A DNA stretch of 43,714 nucleotides, taken from assembly GCA_017936005.1 (NCBI GenBank), contig JAGBGK010000049.1:1-43714 (forward strand), read 5' to 3'. This DNA comes from Tidjanibacter sp. (GTDB lineage: Bacteria > Bacteroidota > Bacteroidia > Bacteroidales > Rikenellaceae). Positions 32,856 to 41,529 of this stretch are shown one piece after another; position 1 is the stretch's first letter; every line of letters starts with the position of its first letter. The notes beneath the pieces are model-generated. The model did no database searches. It saw only the letters and a list, made by a program, of their open reading frames with translations, and was not told the DNA's origin. A program made the position numbers and the translations under genes.

Positions 32856-33014
32856 ATGACAGTTTGGCAAGTAATCTTAGCAATTATTTTTCCGCCGCTG
32901 GCCGTCATCAACCGAGGCTGTGGCTCGTTTCTGATTACCCTCTTGCTCACCGCCGCAGGGTGGGTGCCGGGTGTAATTGCGGCCCTTGTTATCCTCAACA
33001 AGAATGAGAAATAA
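32856..33014 (+). CDS. YqaE/Pmp3 family small membrane protein
   Basis: A 52-residue protein with two membrane helices. The pattern VILAIIFPPLAVINRGCGSFLITLLLTAAGWVPGVIAALVIL is the UPF0057/Pmp3 signature (ILAIxxPPLAV ... GxxPGxIxAL). Family members respond to salt, osmotic or membrane-potential stress in bacteria, plants and yeast. It sits between two PspC genes. Unusually for this phylum, an AAGGAGA sequence lies nine to fifteen bases upstream of its ATG. Confidence 0.88.
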   Translation: MTVWQVILAIIFPPLAVINRGCGSFLITLLLTAAGWVPGVIAALVILNKNEK

Positions 33015-33061
33015 CCCCCAACATCAACATAGAAACACAACTTAACTAACGGAACAAAATT

Positions 33062-33265
33062 ATGGAAGTGATGAACGAACAACCCAAGAAACTCTACCGC
33101 AGCAGCACAAATCGTATGCTCGGTGGTGTGTGTGCCGGCTTGGCAGAATATTGGAACTTGGACCCCACGCTTATTCGTGTAGTAATGGCTGTGGCGTTTT
33201 TCCTGCCCATACCGGTCATACTCCCCTACCTGATTATGTGGTTGATTATCCCCGAGCGCAAATAG
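33062..33265 (+). CDS. PspC-domain protein (short form)
   Basis: A 67-residue protein consisting of little more than one PspC domain: KKLYRSSTNRMLGGVCAGLAEYWNLDPTLIRVVMAVAFFLP.., then PYLIMWLIIP. It has one to two membrane segments in the inner membrane. It is downstream of the YqaE gene and six bases before the PadR gene. Confidence 0.9.
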   Translation: MEVMNEQPKKLYRSSTNRMLGGVCAGLAEYWNLDPTLIRVVMAVAFFLPIPVILPYLIMWLIIPERK

Positions 33266-33271
33266 TGGGTT

Positions 33272-33622
33272 ATGGTGATTGACATTGACAACGTAAAGGC
33301 GCAGATGCGTAAGGGAATATTGGAGTACTGCATCCTCTCCATACTCTCTCGCGAGGACTCCTATGCTCCGAAGATTATTGCGGAGTTGAAGGCCTCGGAG
33401 ATGATTGTGGTGGAGGGAACGCTCTACCCCATCCTCACACGCCTCAAAAACCAGGGCATACTCACCTATCGCTGGGAGGAGTCGCCCCAAGGCCCGCCAA
33501 GGAAGTACTACTCGCTGACGGCCGATGGGCGTGAAGCCCTGCGACAATTGGACGAGTCGTGGGATAGTCTGGTGGGCCAAATCAACCAAATTCGCAACCA
33601 TCAACCCGAAGAAAACCAATAA
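33272..33622 (+). CDS. PadR family transcriptional regulator
   Basis: A 116-residue winged-helix DNA-binding protein: QMRKGILEYCILSILSREDSYAPKIIAELK is the PadR N-terminal helix pair, VVEGTLYPILTRLKNQGILTYRWEES the recognition helix and wing, and PRKYYSLTADGREALRQL the dimerisation segment. It is short, without a long C-terminal effector domain (PadR-s2 type). It probably represses its own operon through the palindrome at 32277-32295. Confidence 0.93.
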   Translation: MVIDIDNVKAQMRKGILEYCILSILSREDSYAPKIIAELKASEMIVVEGTLYPILTRLKNQGILTYRWEESPQGPPRKYYSLTADGREALRQLDESWDSLVGQINQIRNHQPEENQ

Positions 33623-33637
33623 CATAGATTCTGAATT

Positions 33638-34489
33638 ATGGAGATTATCGAAGATGGTGGCACTACCACCAACCCAACCCCTGACAATAGGCCCCAACAG
33701 CCCGACACCAACACCCCACTCCACACCCTCGGACGCATCGTCATTGTGTGTGGCAAGATTCTTTTAGGGTGCTTTTTTGTGGGCTGGATAGTGGCCGCAC
33801 TCGCCATTCTGATTGGTTTCATTACCCTTATGGCTATGGGCACATTTGAGTCAAGTGTGATCGCCTTTGAGGGTATGTCGCCCATTGTTTTTGCCGGCCT
33901 TGTGTGTGCGGTCGTTGTGTTGTTTATGGGCATCGTGGGCGATGTTATACTCTCGTTGTTGCGTAGCAAACCTGTCAATCTGCGCAAACTTGCCATTGGA
34001 GCCGTTGTGTGGCTCATATTCTTTGTTTGGCTCTGCATTGGTGCCGTGCGTAATGCCGACAAGTGGGCCCTGTGGGGATACCAAGTGGAGGAGCGCCTCG
34101 AACAATGGGAAGAGAGCTTGGAGGCTTGGGAGGATAGGCTTGAAGAGAGTTTGGAGTTTGACGACGCCTTTTGGAATAACTTTGATACGTGGGACAACTC
34201 CACGACTTTCACTCTTGACGGTGTGGGCGATTTGGCTCGATGGGCAATATTGGAGGAGCGCATAGAACAACTCGAAGGTGTTGAGGATGAGGTCGAAAGA
34301 GTTCTTCTGAAAGACGGTAAAGTGATTATTAATGTAGAACACAGACTCAATGATGGAGAGTGCCTGCGCACCACAACGGTTGAACTCCCCCATCGCACAA
34401 TCACAACAACCACCTCTCTACCCCACCGTGGCACTTGTGGAGCAACCCCCAATGGCTCCAACAACCACAGCCAACAACCTACAAACTAA
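33638..34489 (+). CDS. Membrane protein of the pspC/padR operon
   Basis: The 283-residue protein has about four hydrophobic segments between residues 32 and 145 (VGWIVAALAILIGFITLMAMG; PIVFAGLVCAVVVLFMGIVGDVILSLL; LAIGAVVWLIFFVWLCIGAV). A very acidic, Trp/Glu-rich stretch follows (EERLEQWEESLEAWEDRLEE), then a C-terminal Thr/Asn-rich tail. No known family is recognised with confidence. Its place next to padR suggests a role in the same envelope response. Confidence 0.7.
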   Translation: MEIIEDGGTTTNPTPDNRPQQPDTNTPLHTLGRIVIVCGKILLGCFFVGWIVAALAILIGFITLMAMGTFESSVIAFEGMSPIVFAGLVCAVVVLFMGIVGDVILSLLRSKPVNLRKLAIGAVVWLIFFVWLCIGAVRNADKWALWGYQVEERLEQWEESLEAWEDRLEESLEFDDAFWNNFDTWDNSTTFTLDGVGDLARWAILEERIEQLEGVEDEVERVLLKDGKVIINVEHRLNDGECLRTTTVELPHRTITTTTSLPHRGTCGATPNGSNNHSQQPTN

Positions 34490-34501
34490 AAAGATACGAT
34501 T

Positions 34502-34864
34502 ATGGAAGTGATTAAAGAAGAGAAGAAAAAGGAGGTGAGTGATGTACGCCTCACCGCCTACCGCTTTGGTGGCGTGGCGATGATTGTGCTGGGCCTGTTG
34601 TGGCTGTGCTACAACAACGCTCTGCTGCCAATGAAGGTCTATGACATTGTGTTTTCGTGGCAGATGGGTGTGATGGTCGCCGGAGGGTGGCTGTTGGCAA
34701 CAAAGAATTGGCTCTCGGGAGGTATTGTTGTGGGCATCGGAGCCTTCTGTATGCTGATTGATGTGTTCAACATTCACATCTCGTTTACGGAGTTAGTATT
34801 GCCTCTTGCGCTCGTCGGAGCAGGTATAGCCTGCCTCTTTGTGAAACCCACAAAAGCAAACTAA
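34502..34864 (+). CDS. Small four-helix membrane protein of the pspC/padR operon
   Basis: A 120-residue inner-membrane protein with four closely packed hydrophobic segments (for example FGGVAMIVLGLLWLCYNN, GVMVAGGWLLATKNW, GIVVGIGAFCMLIDVF and LVLPLALVGAGIACLFV), resembling the membrane parts of LiaI/LiaF-like proteins. Those sit in cell-envelope stress modules of other bacteria; the match here is by pattern only. It is last in the operon. Confidence 0.68.
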   Translation: MEVIKEEKKKEVSDVRLTAYRFGGVAMIVLGLLWLCYNNALLPMKVYDIVFSWQMGVMVAGGWLLATKNWLSGGIVVGIGAFCMLIDVFNIHISFTELVLPLALVGAGIACLFVKPTKAN

Positions 34865-34891
34865 CCCCACCACGAAGTGGTGATTTTTGGG

Positions 34892-34926
34892 AAAAGAGTG
34901 TTTTTCGGTCAGAAAAACACTCTTTT
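34892..34926 (+). terminator. Terminator of the pspC/padR operon
   Basis: A perfect 15-bp stem (34892-34906 with 34912-34926), loop GGTCA, ending in Ts. A smaller hairpin, CCACCAC/GTGGTG, precedes it. Confidence 0.92.
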
Positions 34927-34952
34927 TGTATATACAATCTTCTTTTTATTGT

Positions 34953-34960
34953 TAATTTTG
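34953..34960 (+). promoter_or_regulatory. -7 box of pheS
   Basis: TAATTTTG, 23 bases before the ATG; TTTG lies 24 bases upstream, slightly too far. Confidence 0.55.
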
Positions 34961-34983
34961 TAGGTTAAAAAACTTATTAGACT

Positions 34984-36012
34984 ATGGCTTTAATCGAAAA
35001 AATCAACGACCTGCTTAATCGAATTGAAGAATTCACACCCGCCAACGCTGCCGAAATCGAGGATTTCCGTGTGAAAATCCTCGGCCGTAAGGGCGAGTTG
35101 AACGACATATTGGAGGAGTTCAAAACCGTACCCTCCGAGGAGAAACGAGTACTAGGCCAGAAAATCAACGCCGTGAAGACTCGTGCCAACGAGCGCATTG
35201 CCCAACTGAAAGAGGCCGCCGAGGAAGCTCCTACGGCTGCTGCCGAGAGTGGAGACCTCACTCGCCCCGCCTTCGAGGAGGAGTTGGGTTCGAGACACCC
35301 CATCTCGCTGGTGCGCAACGAGATTTGCGAAATCTTCTCTCGTCTGGGCTACACCGTAGCCGATGGCCCCGAGATTGAGGATGATTGGCACGTATTCTCT
35401 GCTCTGAACTTCGCACCCGAGCACCCCGCAAGGGATATGCAGGACACGTTCTTCATCGAGAAAAATCCCGATGTGTTGCTCCGCACCCACACAAGCTCAA
35501 TTCAGGTGCGTACTATGGAGCGTCAAAATCCTCCCATTCGTGTAATCTGCCCCGGCAGGGTATTCCGTAACGAGGCTATCTCGGCTCGTGCACACTGCAT
35601 CTTCCACCAGATTGAGGGCCTCTACATCGACGAGAAGGTATCCTTCGCCGATATGAAACAGTCGTTGCTCTACTTCGCAAAAGAGCTCTTTGGCGAGCAA
35701 ACCCAAATCCGTATGCGCCCCTCCTACTTCCCCTTCACCGAGCCTTCGGCCGAGGTGGATGTGTCGTGTAACCTCTGTGGTGGTAAGGGCTGCAATGTGT
35801 GCAAAGGCACCGGCTGGCTTGAAATTTTGGGTTGCGGTATGGTTGACCCCAACGTATTGGAGGCCAGCGGTATTGATAGCACCAAGTATAGCGGCTTTGC
35901 ATTTGGTATGGGTGTTGAACGTATCGCTATGTTGAAATTTGGCGTTAAGGATCTGAGGCTCTACTTTGAGAACGACCTCCGTTTCCTCTCCCAATTCGAC
36001 TCGGTACTCTAA
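34984..36012 (+). CDS. pheS: Phenylalanine-tRNA ligase alpha subunit
   Basis: PheS carries the class II catalytic core of the alpha2-beta2 phenylalanyl-tRNA synthetase. The 342-residue protein has an N-terminal coiled coil (about 1-90) that binds tRNA, then HPISLVRNEICEIFSRLGYTV, DTFFIEKNPDVLLRTHTS (motif 2 region), GRVFRNEAISARAHCIFHQIEG, and the motif 3 segment FAFGMGVERIAMLKFGV. A CNLCGGKGCNVCKGTGW cysteine segment near 265 is common in this phylum. The beta subunit gene is not in the window. Confidence 0.97.
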   Translation: MALIEKINDLLNRIEEFTPANAAEIEDFRVKILGRKGELNDILEEFKTVPSEEKRVLGQKINAVKTRANERIAQLKEAAEEAPTAAAESGDLTRPAFEEELGSRHPISLVRNEICEIFSRLGYTVADGPEIEDDWHVFSALNFAPEHPARDMQDTFFIEKNPDVLLRTHTSSIQVRTMERQNPPIRVICPGRVFRNEAISARAHCIFHQIEGLYIDEKVSFADMKQSLLYFAKELFGEQTQIRMRPSYFPFTEPSAEVDVSCNLCGGKGCNVCKGTGWLEILGCGMVDPNVLEASGIDSTKYSGFAFGMGVERIAMLKFGVKDLRLYFENDLRFLSQFDSVL

Positions 36013-36044
36013 AAAAACAGACCACACACACCAACAGTGTAAAT

Positions 36045-37790
36045 ATGAGATTTCTCAATACCGCCCTATGCTTACTTGCTGTTTTCCTGTTTGCCTCGTG
36101 CGCCAAGATGCCACAAAAGAGCAGGAACGAGGGGGGTATTGAAATTCCCGAAATATTCAACACCAACAACTCTCTGCGTGTAGCCTACCTCTACTCCGAA
36201 GGGGTAAAGGAGGCTGCCAAGAGTGGCGTACCCGTGGCCGGCATTCCCTATTGGAGTGAAATTCTAAAAATCGACTCCCTTCACGGCCCCACCAACCACA
36301 AGATGTCGGAACTTGGAGTGGATGCCAATCCACAACAAGCCCTTGCATACAGCAAGCGTGCGGTGAAGGCCGACACCACCAACGTTGAATTCCTCGGCCA
36401 ATATGCCTACACACAAGTGGCAACAGGTCAATATAAGGCCGCTCTTCAAACATTCAACAAGCTGCTCAAAAAAGACTCTCGCAACCCATATAACTATCGT
36501 ATGGCGGCAGCTCTCTATGCCAACGAAGGTATGCCTCATATGGCCATTTCCATCCTTGACTCAGCAGAGTATAAGTTGGGGCGCATTGAGGAATTGGCCT
36601 CCTACAAGCGTGCATTGTTGATGAGTGTGAGGAATTTCGATAGGGCCGTGAGCGAAACCCAATCTGCCATTGCAAACAACCCCTTCGACCATTCCAACTT
36701 CCGCTTCCTTGGTGAGATATATGCTCGCACAGGTAATGATTCTCTTGCTTTGGACAACTTCAATCGTGCGTTGGAATTGGCTCCGGAAGATGCAGAAAAC
36801 ATCTTGGCGGCAGGGGATTACCACCTATCTCGTGGTGACCAATCCGGCTATTTGGAGCTAATCAAAAAGCTCTTCTTGCTCGATAGAGTGCAGATGGAGG
36901 GTAAGTTGGAAATATATGACAAGTTGACCGGCAACATCGAGTTCTACCGCAAGAATTTCTATGCCATCAACACCCTGTGCTCCATTCTTCACATCAAATA
37001 TCCTGAATCCTACGAGGTTACATCTCGCTATGCCACACACCTCATAAGGGCAGGAGAGATTGACAAGGCTTTGGAGGTCTACAAAAAGGAGGTTGCAAAG
37101 GGCAACGCACCACTCGATGCACACCTTTCATTGGTGGAGATTGAGAGTTACCTCGGACAACGAGATGATATGTTCGCCCACCTGGACCAAGCCATAAAAC
37201 TCTTTCCCAACGAGGAGAATCTATATCTGCGTAAGGCTTTTGAATTGCAGCGTAGGGAGGAAGTGGGGACACAAAGCGACATTGTAGCCCTCTATAAGAA
37301 AGCCATAAAGGTTGCCGATAGTAACGAAGCAAAGAGCGATACTGCGGCCTCTTTGGGTGACTACTACCATTCTATCGGCAAGCCAAACAAGAGTTTTAGG
37401 TGGTATGCCAGCGCTCTCGAACTCAACCCCGACAACGCTTTGGTGCTCAACAATTGGGCCTACTTCTTGAGCGAATACAACCAAGACCTTGAAAGGGCCC
37501 TGAAGATGAGCGAGAGGGCATGTGAGCTAACTCCATCCAACCCCACCTATCTCGACACCCAAGCGTGGATTCTCCACCTTCTTGGGCGCACATCTGAGGC
37601 AAAAGTGATTATGCGACAAGCCATATCGCTTGACACCACAGGCGACGACACTCTCCTACTCCACTATGCCGAAATACTCGCTGCCGAGGGCGATACTTTC
37701 ATGGCAGAGATGTACTACAAAAGGGCTTTGGAAGCCGGAGGCGACAAGGAGTACATTGACAAGAAGATTAGCGAACTGAAAAATAAATAG
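36045..37790 (+). CDS. Tetratricopeptide-repeat lipoprotein
   Basis: The 581-residue product has a lipoprotein signal (LLAVFLFASC). The rest is helical TPR units, for example QALAYSKRAVKADTTNVEFLGQYAYTQVATGQYKAALQTFNKLLKKD and SLALDNFNRALELAPEDAENILAAGDYHLSRGD, continuing to the C-terminus. TPR proteins are scaffolds for protein complexes. It is six bases upstream of the EnvC-like gene, so a role in envelope or division complexes is likely. In many Bacteroidales a DUF4292 gene separates this pair; here they are adjacent. Confidence 0.85.
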   Translation: MRFLNTALCLLAVFLFASCAKMPQKSRNEGGIEIPEIFNTNNSLRVAYLYSEGVKEAAKSGVPVAGIPYWSEILKIDSLHGPTNHKMSELGVDANPQQALAYSKRAVKADTTNVEFLGQYAYTQVATGQYKAALQTFNKLLKKDSRNPYNYRMAAALYANEGMPHMAISILDSAEYKLGRIEELASYKRALLMSVRNFDRAVSETQSAIANNPFDHSNFRFLGEIYARTGNDSLALDNFNRALELAPEDAENILAAGDYHLSRGDQSGYLELIKKLFLLDRVQMEGKLEIYDKLTGNIEFYRKNFYAINTLCSILHIKYPESYEVTSRYATHLIRAGEIDKALEVYKKEVAKGNAPLDAHLSLVEIESYLGQRDDMFAHLDQAIKLFPNEENLYLRKAFELQRREEVGTQSDIVALYKKAIKVADSNEAKSDTAASLGDYYHSIGKPNKSFRWYASALELNPDNALVLNNWAYFLSEYNQDLERALKMSERACELTPSNPTYLDTQAWILHLLGRTSEAKVIMRQAISLDTTGDDTLLLHYAEILAAEGDTFMAEMYYKRALEAGGDKEYIDKKISELKNK

Positions 37791-37796
37791 CACGCA

Positions 37797-38984
37797 ATGA
37801 AACGTATTCTAACAACAATATTGGCCTTTTGTGTTGGGTTGGCAGCAGCCTTCGGGCAGTCGTCAATAGACCAACTTAATGCCGAAATCAAGCGTGCCGA
37901 AAAGGAGATTGCCAAGAACGAAAAACTACTCAAAGAGGTAACCAAGTCGAAGAAAACCAACCAAACGGAGATTAAACTCCTGCAAGTGAAAATCAACAAC
38001 CGCACAAAGGTTGTGGGTGGACTCAACAAGCAAATAACGCTCATTTCCAACGACATAAAACAAAAGGAAAGCGATATTGCAACAATGAACACCCAGATTG
38101 AAGCGCTCAAAAAAGAGTATGCCGAAATTGTGAGAGTGGCCTACAAAAACCAAAAAGTGGGCTCTCCCCTACTCTTCCTGTTCTCTTCTGACGACCTTAA
38201 TACTGCCACACGCAGACTCTCGTTTATGCGCCGCTACAACAACTCCATCAAACAAAAAGCCGCCGACGTTGAGCAATTGAAAAACGAGGTGGCAATCCAA
38301 GTGGAACTACTCGGCAAGCAACAACAAGAACTCGATAGCAAAAAATCTGCCCACCAAAAGGAACTCAACACACTTGATAAGGAACGCAAGGAGTTGCGGG
38401 CTGCGGGTAAGAGGCTCGATGCTAACGAGAAAAAAATCAGTAAAGAACTAAAAGCCAAACGCAACCAAAAACGTGCCGCACAACAAGCCTTGCAACGCAT
38501 AATCGACGAGGAAACACGCAAAACAAAGCGCAAGATGACTGATGCCGAGCGAAGAGCTATTACCGAACTAAACGGCAAATTTGACCAAAACAGAGGTAAA
38601 ATGTTGATGCCTGTAAATGGGGGTATCATCATAGAGCGCTATGGTAAACACAAGCACCCCACACAGAGGTATATCACGGTGGTAAACAAAGGTGTAAACA
38701 TCGCAGCGTCAAAGGGTTCGGAGGTCTTTGCCGTATTCGAGGGCGAGGTGGCAAGGGTTATGTTCATCAACGGACTCAACAACTGTGTGATGCTCAAACA
38801 CGGCGACTACTTCACAATATACTCCAACCTTGCATCTGTGGATGTAAAAGCTGGCCAGCACGTCGGCACCAATAGCCGTATTGGACGACTATCCGATGGT
38901 GATAACCCCGACGATCACCAGCTCCACTTCGAGGTGTGGTTCCACACAATGAACCAAGATCCGGAATTGTGGCTAGCACAATAA
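37797..38984 (+). CDS. EnvC-like murein hydrolase activator with degenerate LytM domain
   Basis: The 395-residue product has a signal peptide (MKRILTTILAFCVGLAAAFG, then Q), a long coiled coil (about 22-255) and a C-terminal LytM/M23-like domain (about 265-395). The zinc-site residues are mostly lost: HxGxD reads NKGVN (297-301), YxHL reads YSNL, and HLHFE reads QLHFE. Coiled coil plus dead LytM is the architecture of EnvC, which does not cut peptidoglycan but switches on amidases at the division site. I infer that role. It follows the TPR lipoprotein. Confidence 0.87.
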   Translation: MKRILTTILAFCVGLAAAFGQSSIDQLNAEIKRAEKEIAKNEKLLKEVTKSKKTNQTEIKLLQVKINNRTKVVGGLNKQITLISNDIKQKESDIATMNTQIEALKKEYAEIVRVAYKNQKVGSPLLFLFSSDDLNTATRRLSFMRRYNNSIKQKAADVEQLKNEVAIQVELLGKQQQELDSKKSAHQKELNTLDKERKELRAAGKRLDANEKKISKELKAKRNQKRAAQQALQRIIDEETRKTKRKMTDAERRAITELNGKFDQNRGKMLMPVNGGIIIERYGKHKHPTQRYITVVNKGVNIAASKGSEVFAVFEGEVARVMFINGLNNCVMLKHGDYFTIYSNLASVDVKAGQHVGTNSRIGRLSDGDNPDDHQLHFEVWFHTMNQDPELWLAQ

Positions 38985-39017
38985 GATTTTGACAAACATA
39001 TTAATACACAACAAATT

Positions 39018-39446
39018 ATGGCGGTACACTTCTACAACCAAGACACAGATTTCCTTCCCAAAGGCCGAGTAAAAATAAACCAATGGGTGAGGGATGCCAT
39101 ACACAATGAGGGCTACAAGGTGGGGGAGATTAACTACATCTTCTGCTCCTCGGCAAACCACATTGAGATGAACCGCCAATATGTGGGACACGACTACTAC
39201 ACCGACATCATCACCTTCGACTACTGCGACTTAGAGGGTAGGGGAGTGGTGAGTGGCGACATCTTCATCGACCACGAAACCGTGGACGACAACGCCAGGC
39301 AGCTCGGAACAGCCCCCAGAGAAGAGCTTTTAAGGGTGGTTATACACGGTATTATGCACCTTTGTGGCTACAAGGATAAGAGCGACGAAGAAGCGGCTCA
39401 AATGCGCCAAAAAGAGGATTTTTACCTCCAACGATTCCCACAATAG
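39018..39446 (+). CDS. ybeY: Endoribonuclease YbeY
   Basis: YbeY is a metal-dependent RNase needed for 16S rRNA 3'-end maturation and ribosome quality control. The 142-residue protein has YYTDIITFDYC, the ISGDIFIDHETV-like segment GDIFIDHETVDDN, and the motif VVIHGIMHLCGYKDK. Two metal-binding histidines are present (HGIMH); the third position of the usual HxxxHxxGxDH is shifted to KDK, which also occurs in other Bacteroidetes YbeY proteins. Confidence 0.9.
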   Translation: MAVHFYNQDTDFLPKGRVKINQWVRDAIHNEGYKVGEINYIFCSSANHIEMNRQYVGHDYYTDIITFDYCDLEGRGVVSGDIFIDHETVDDNARQLGTAPREELLRVVIHGIMHLCGYKDKSDEEAAQMRQKEDFYLQRFPQ

Positions 39447-39499
39447 GGGAGTGTAGGTTTTAGACAAAACACCACCCAAAAGAAGAGAAACGGAACACT

Positions 39500-41383
39500 A
39501 TGAGATTTAACTACGATGTGATAGTTATCGGTGGCGGCCACGCAGGTTGCGAGGCTGCGGCTGCGGCTGCCAACCTCGGAGCCGAGACGCTCCTCATTAC
39601 AATGGATATGACCAAATATGCCTCAATGTCGTGCAATCCGGCAGTGGGAGGCGTAGCCAAAGGTCAGATAGTCAGAGAGATAGATGCGCTCGGAGGACAG
39701 ATGGGTATCATCACAGACCTCAGTACCATACAGTTCCGTATGCTCAACCGCTCTAAGGGAGTCGCAATGTGGAGCCCAAGGGCGCAGTGCGATAAGGCCA
39801 AATTCTCGGCCTTGTGGCGCAAAACACTCGAAAACACCAACAACCTAAAATTGTGGCAAGACACTGTAAATCAGCTAATTGTAGAAGAAGTCGAGGGGCA
39901 ACATACGGTTGTTGGAGTAAAAACAATGCTCGGTGTTGAGTTCCGAGCAGGGGCCGTAATCCTCACCGCAGGCACCTTCTTGGGTGGCCTGATGCACGTT
40001 GGTCGCAATAGTGCCGAGGGAGGTAGGGCAGGGGATAGTGCCTCACACGGAGTTACCGAACAACTCGTTTCGCTTGGCTTTGAGGCGGGTAGGATGAAGA
40101 CAGGAACGCCCGTGAGAATTGACGCAAGATCGCTCGACCTCGAGCAGTTTGAGCGTCAGGAGGGCGACGAAAAACCACAAAAATTCTCATTCCTCTCGTC
40201 CATCACACCCGTAGAGGAACAAAAGCCTTGCTACCTGGTATATACTTCCTCGGAGGTACACGACACCCTACGAACAGGTTTTGACGATTCTCCTTTGTTT
40301 CAAGGCCTTATCAAAGGCATAGGCCCCCGATACTGCCCAAGCATTGAGGATAAATTGCGTACCTTTGCCGACAAGGATTTCCACCAGCTCTTCCTCGAAC
40401 CCGAGGGTGAAGACACCAATGAGTATTATCTCAACGGCTTCTCTTCGAGCCTACCGTGGCAGGTGCAAGTCAAAGCCCTATCGCAAATCAAGGGCTTTGA
40501 AAATGTGGACATCTATCGCCCCGGCTACGCCATTGAGTATGACTATTTCCCACCCACGCAACTCCACCACACCCTCGAAACAAAACTTGTAGAGAACCTC
40601 TATTTTGCTGGACAAGTCAACGGAACTACCGGATATGAAGAGGCTGCCGCACAGGGTTTAGTTGCCGGCGTGAATGCCGTTCGCAAGGGTAGGGGAGAGA
40701 GCCCCTTTGTACTTTCGAGGGACGAGGCCTACATTGGGGTATTGATTGACGACCTTGTAACCAAAGGTGTTGATGAGCCATACCGTATGTTCACAAGCCG
40801 AGCCGAGTATCGCATCCTTCTGCGACAAGACAATGCCGACTTGCGACTCACCCCCATTGCACAAAAAATAGGCCTTGCCACACCTGAAAGAATTGCAAAT
40901 TTTGAGCAAAAAAAATCGCTCGTAGAATCGCTTAAAAAATATGTGCAAAAGCAAGGGGTCGCTCCAAGCGAAATTTCACACTATTTAGAAAGTGTGAATT
41001 CCGCACAACTTTCGCAAAAAAGAAAACTCTCAGAGGTGTTAATCCGCAACGAAATTACACTTTTGGGACTGATTGAGAATTTTTCACCTCTAAAAAAATT
41101 TGTAGAGAAAAACAACATTGGAGACGATGTCATCGAACAAGTGGAAATTGAGATAAAATACAGCGGCTACATCGAGCGAGAGAGGGCCAATGCAGACAAA
41201 CTAAAAAGGCTCGAAGATATCAAAATTCCTGCTAATTTTGACTTCACCGCCATAACATCCATAACAATCGAGGCTCGCCAAAAACTATCTCGCATTCACC
41301 CAACCACCATCGGCCAAGCATCCCGCATACCAGGCGTGTCGCCTGCCGACATCAACATCCTCCTCATTCACTTCGGCCGATAG
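39500..41383 (+). CDS. mnmG: tRNA uridine-5-carboxymethylaminomethyl modification enzyme MnmG
   Basis: MnmG (GidA), with MnmE, installs the carboxymethylaminomethyl group on wobble U34 of several tRNAs, using FAD. The 627-residue protein has the FAD-binding start YDVIVIGGGHAGCEAAAAAANLG, the conserved SCNPAVGGVAKGQIVREIDALGG, the GRVGD-like GGRAGDSASHG, KTGTPVRID, QVNGTTGYEEAAAQG, and a helical C-terminal domain ending in LIHFGR. Length is normal. Convergent with glnS; two parS-like palindromes lie in the gap. Confidence 0.97.
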   Translation: MRFNYDVIVIGGGHAGCEAAAAAANLGAETLLITMDMTKYASMSCNPAVGGVAKGQIVREIDALGGQMGIITDLSTIQFRMLNRSKGVAMWSPRAQCDKAKFSALWRKTLENTNNLKLWQDTVNQLIVEEVEGQHTVVGVKTMLGVEFRAGAVILTAGTFLGGLMHVGRNSAEGGRAGDSASHGVTEQLVSLGFEAGRMKTGTPVRIDARSLDLEQFERQEGDEKPQKFSFLSSITPVEEQKPCYLVYTSSEVHDTLRTGFDDSPLFQGLIKGIGPRYCPSIEDKLRTFADKDFHQLFLEPEGEDTNEYYLNGFSSSLPWQVQVKALSQIKGFENVDIYRPGYAIEYDYFPPTQLHHTLETKLVENLYFAGQVNGTTGYEEAAAQGLVAGVNAVRKGRGESPFVLSRDEAYIGVLIDDLVTKGVDEPYRMFTSRAEYRILLRQDNADLRLTPIAQKIGLATPERIANFEQKKSLVESLKKYVQKQGVAPSEISHYLESVNSAQLSQKRKLSEVLIRNEITLLGLIENFSPLKKFVEKNNIGDDVIEQVEIEIKYSGYIERERANADKLKRLEDIKIPANFDFTAITSITIEARQKLSRIHPTTIGQASRIPGVSPADINILLIHFGR

Positions 41384-41424
41384 AGTAGGATACAAGGGCG
41401 AAAACACCCAAAAGCCGCCACTAA

Positions 41425-41440
41425 TGTTCCACGTGGAACA
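41425..41440. other. parS-like palindrome 1
   Basis: TGTTCCACGTGGAACA, a perfect 16-bp palindrome (20 bp counting the flanking AA/TT, 41423-41442). It fits the widely conserved parS consensus TGTTNCACGTGNAACA bound by ParB/Spo0J. Confidence 0.75.
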
Positions 41441-41479
41441 TTCTAAAACAAAAAAAACACAAGGGTAACATACAAACAA

Positions 41480-41509
41480 AAAAAGGAGGGGTAAATACCT
41501 CTCCTTTTT
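41480..41509. terminator. Bidirectional terminator between mnmG and glnS
   Basis: AAAAAGGAGGGGT (41480-41492) pairs with ACCTCTCCTTTTT (41497-41509) with one G-T pair and an AAAT loop. It lies between the two parS-like sites. Confidence 0.85.
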
Positions 41510-41513
41510 GCAT

Positions 41514-41529
41514 TGTTCCACGTGGAACA
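41514..41529. other. parS-like palindrome 2
   Basis: A second exact copy of TGTTCCACGTGGAACA, 89 bases from the first, immediately 3' of the glnS stop. Confidence 0.75.

Noticed and set aside
41425-41440. Operator of a transcription factor with a CACGTG core
   Set aside because: Both copies lie in a convergent intergenic gap without promoters; the parS explanation fits the full 16-bp consensus better, although the operator reading is not formally excluded.
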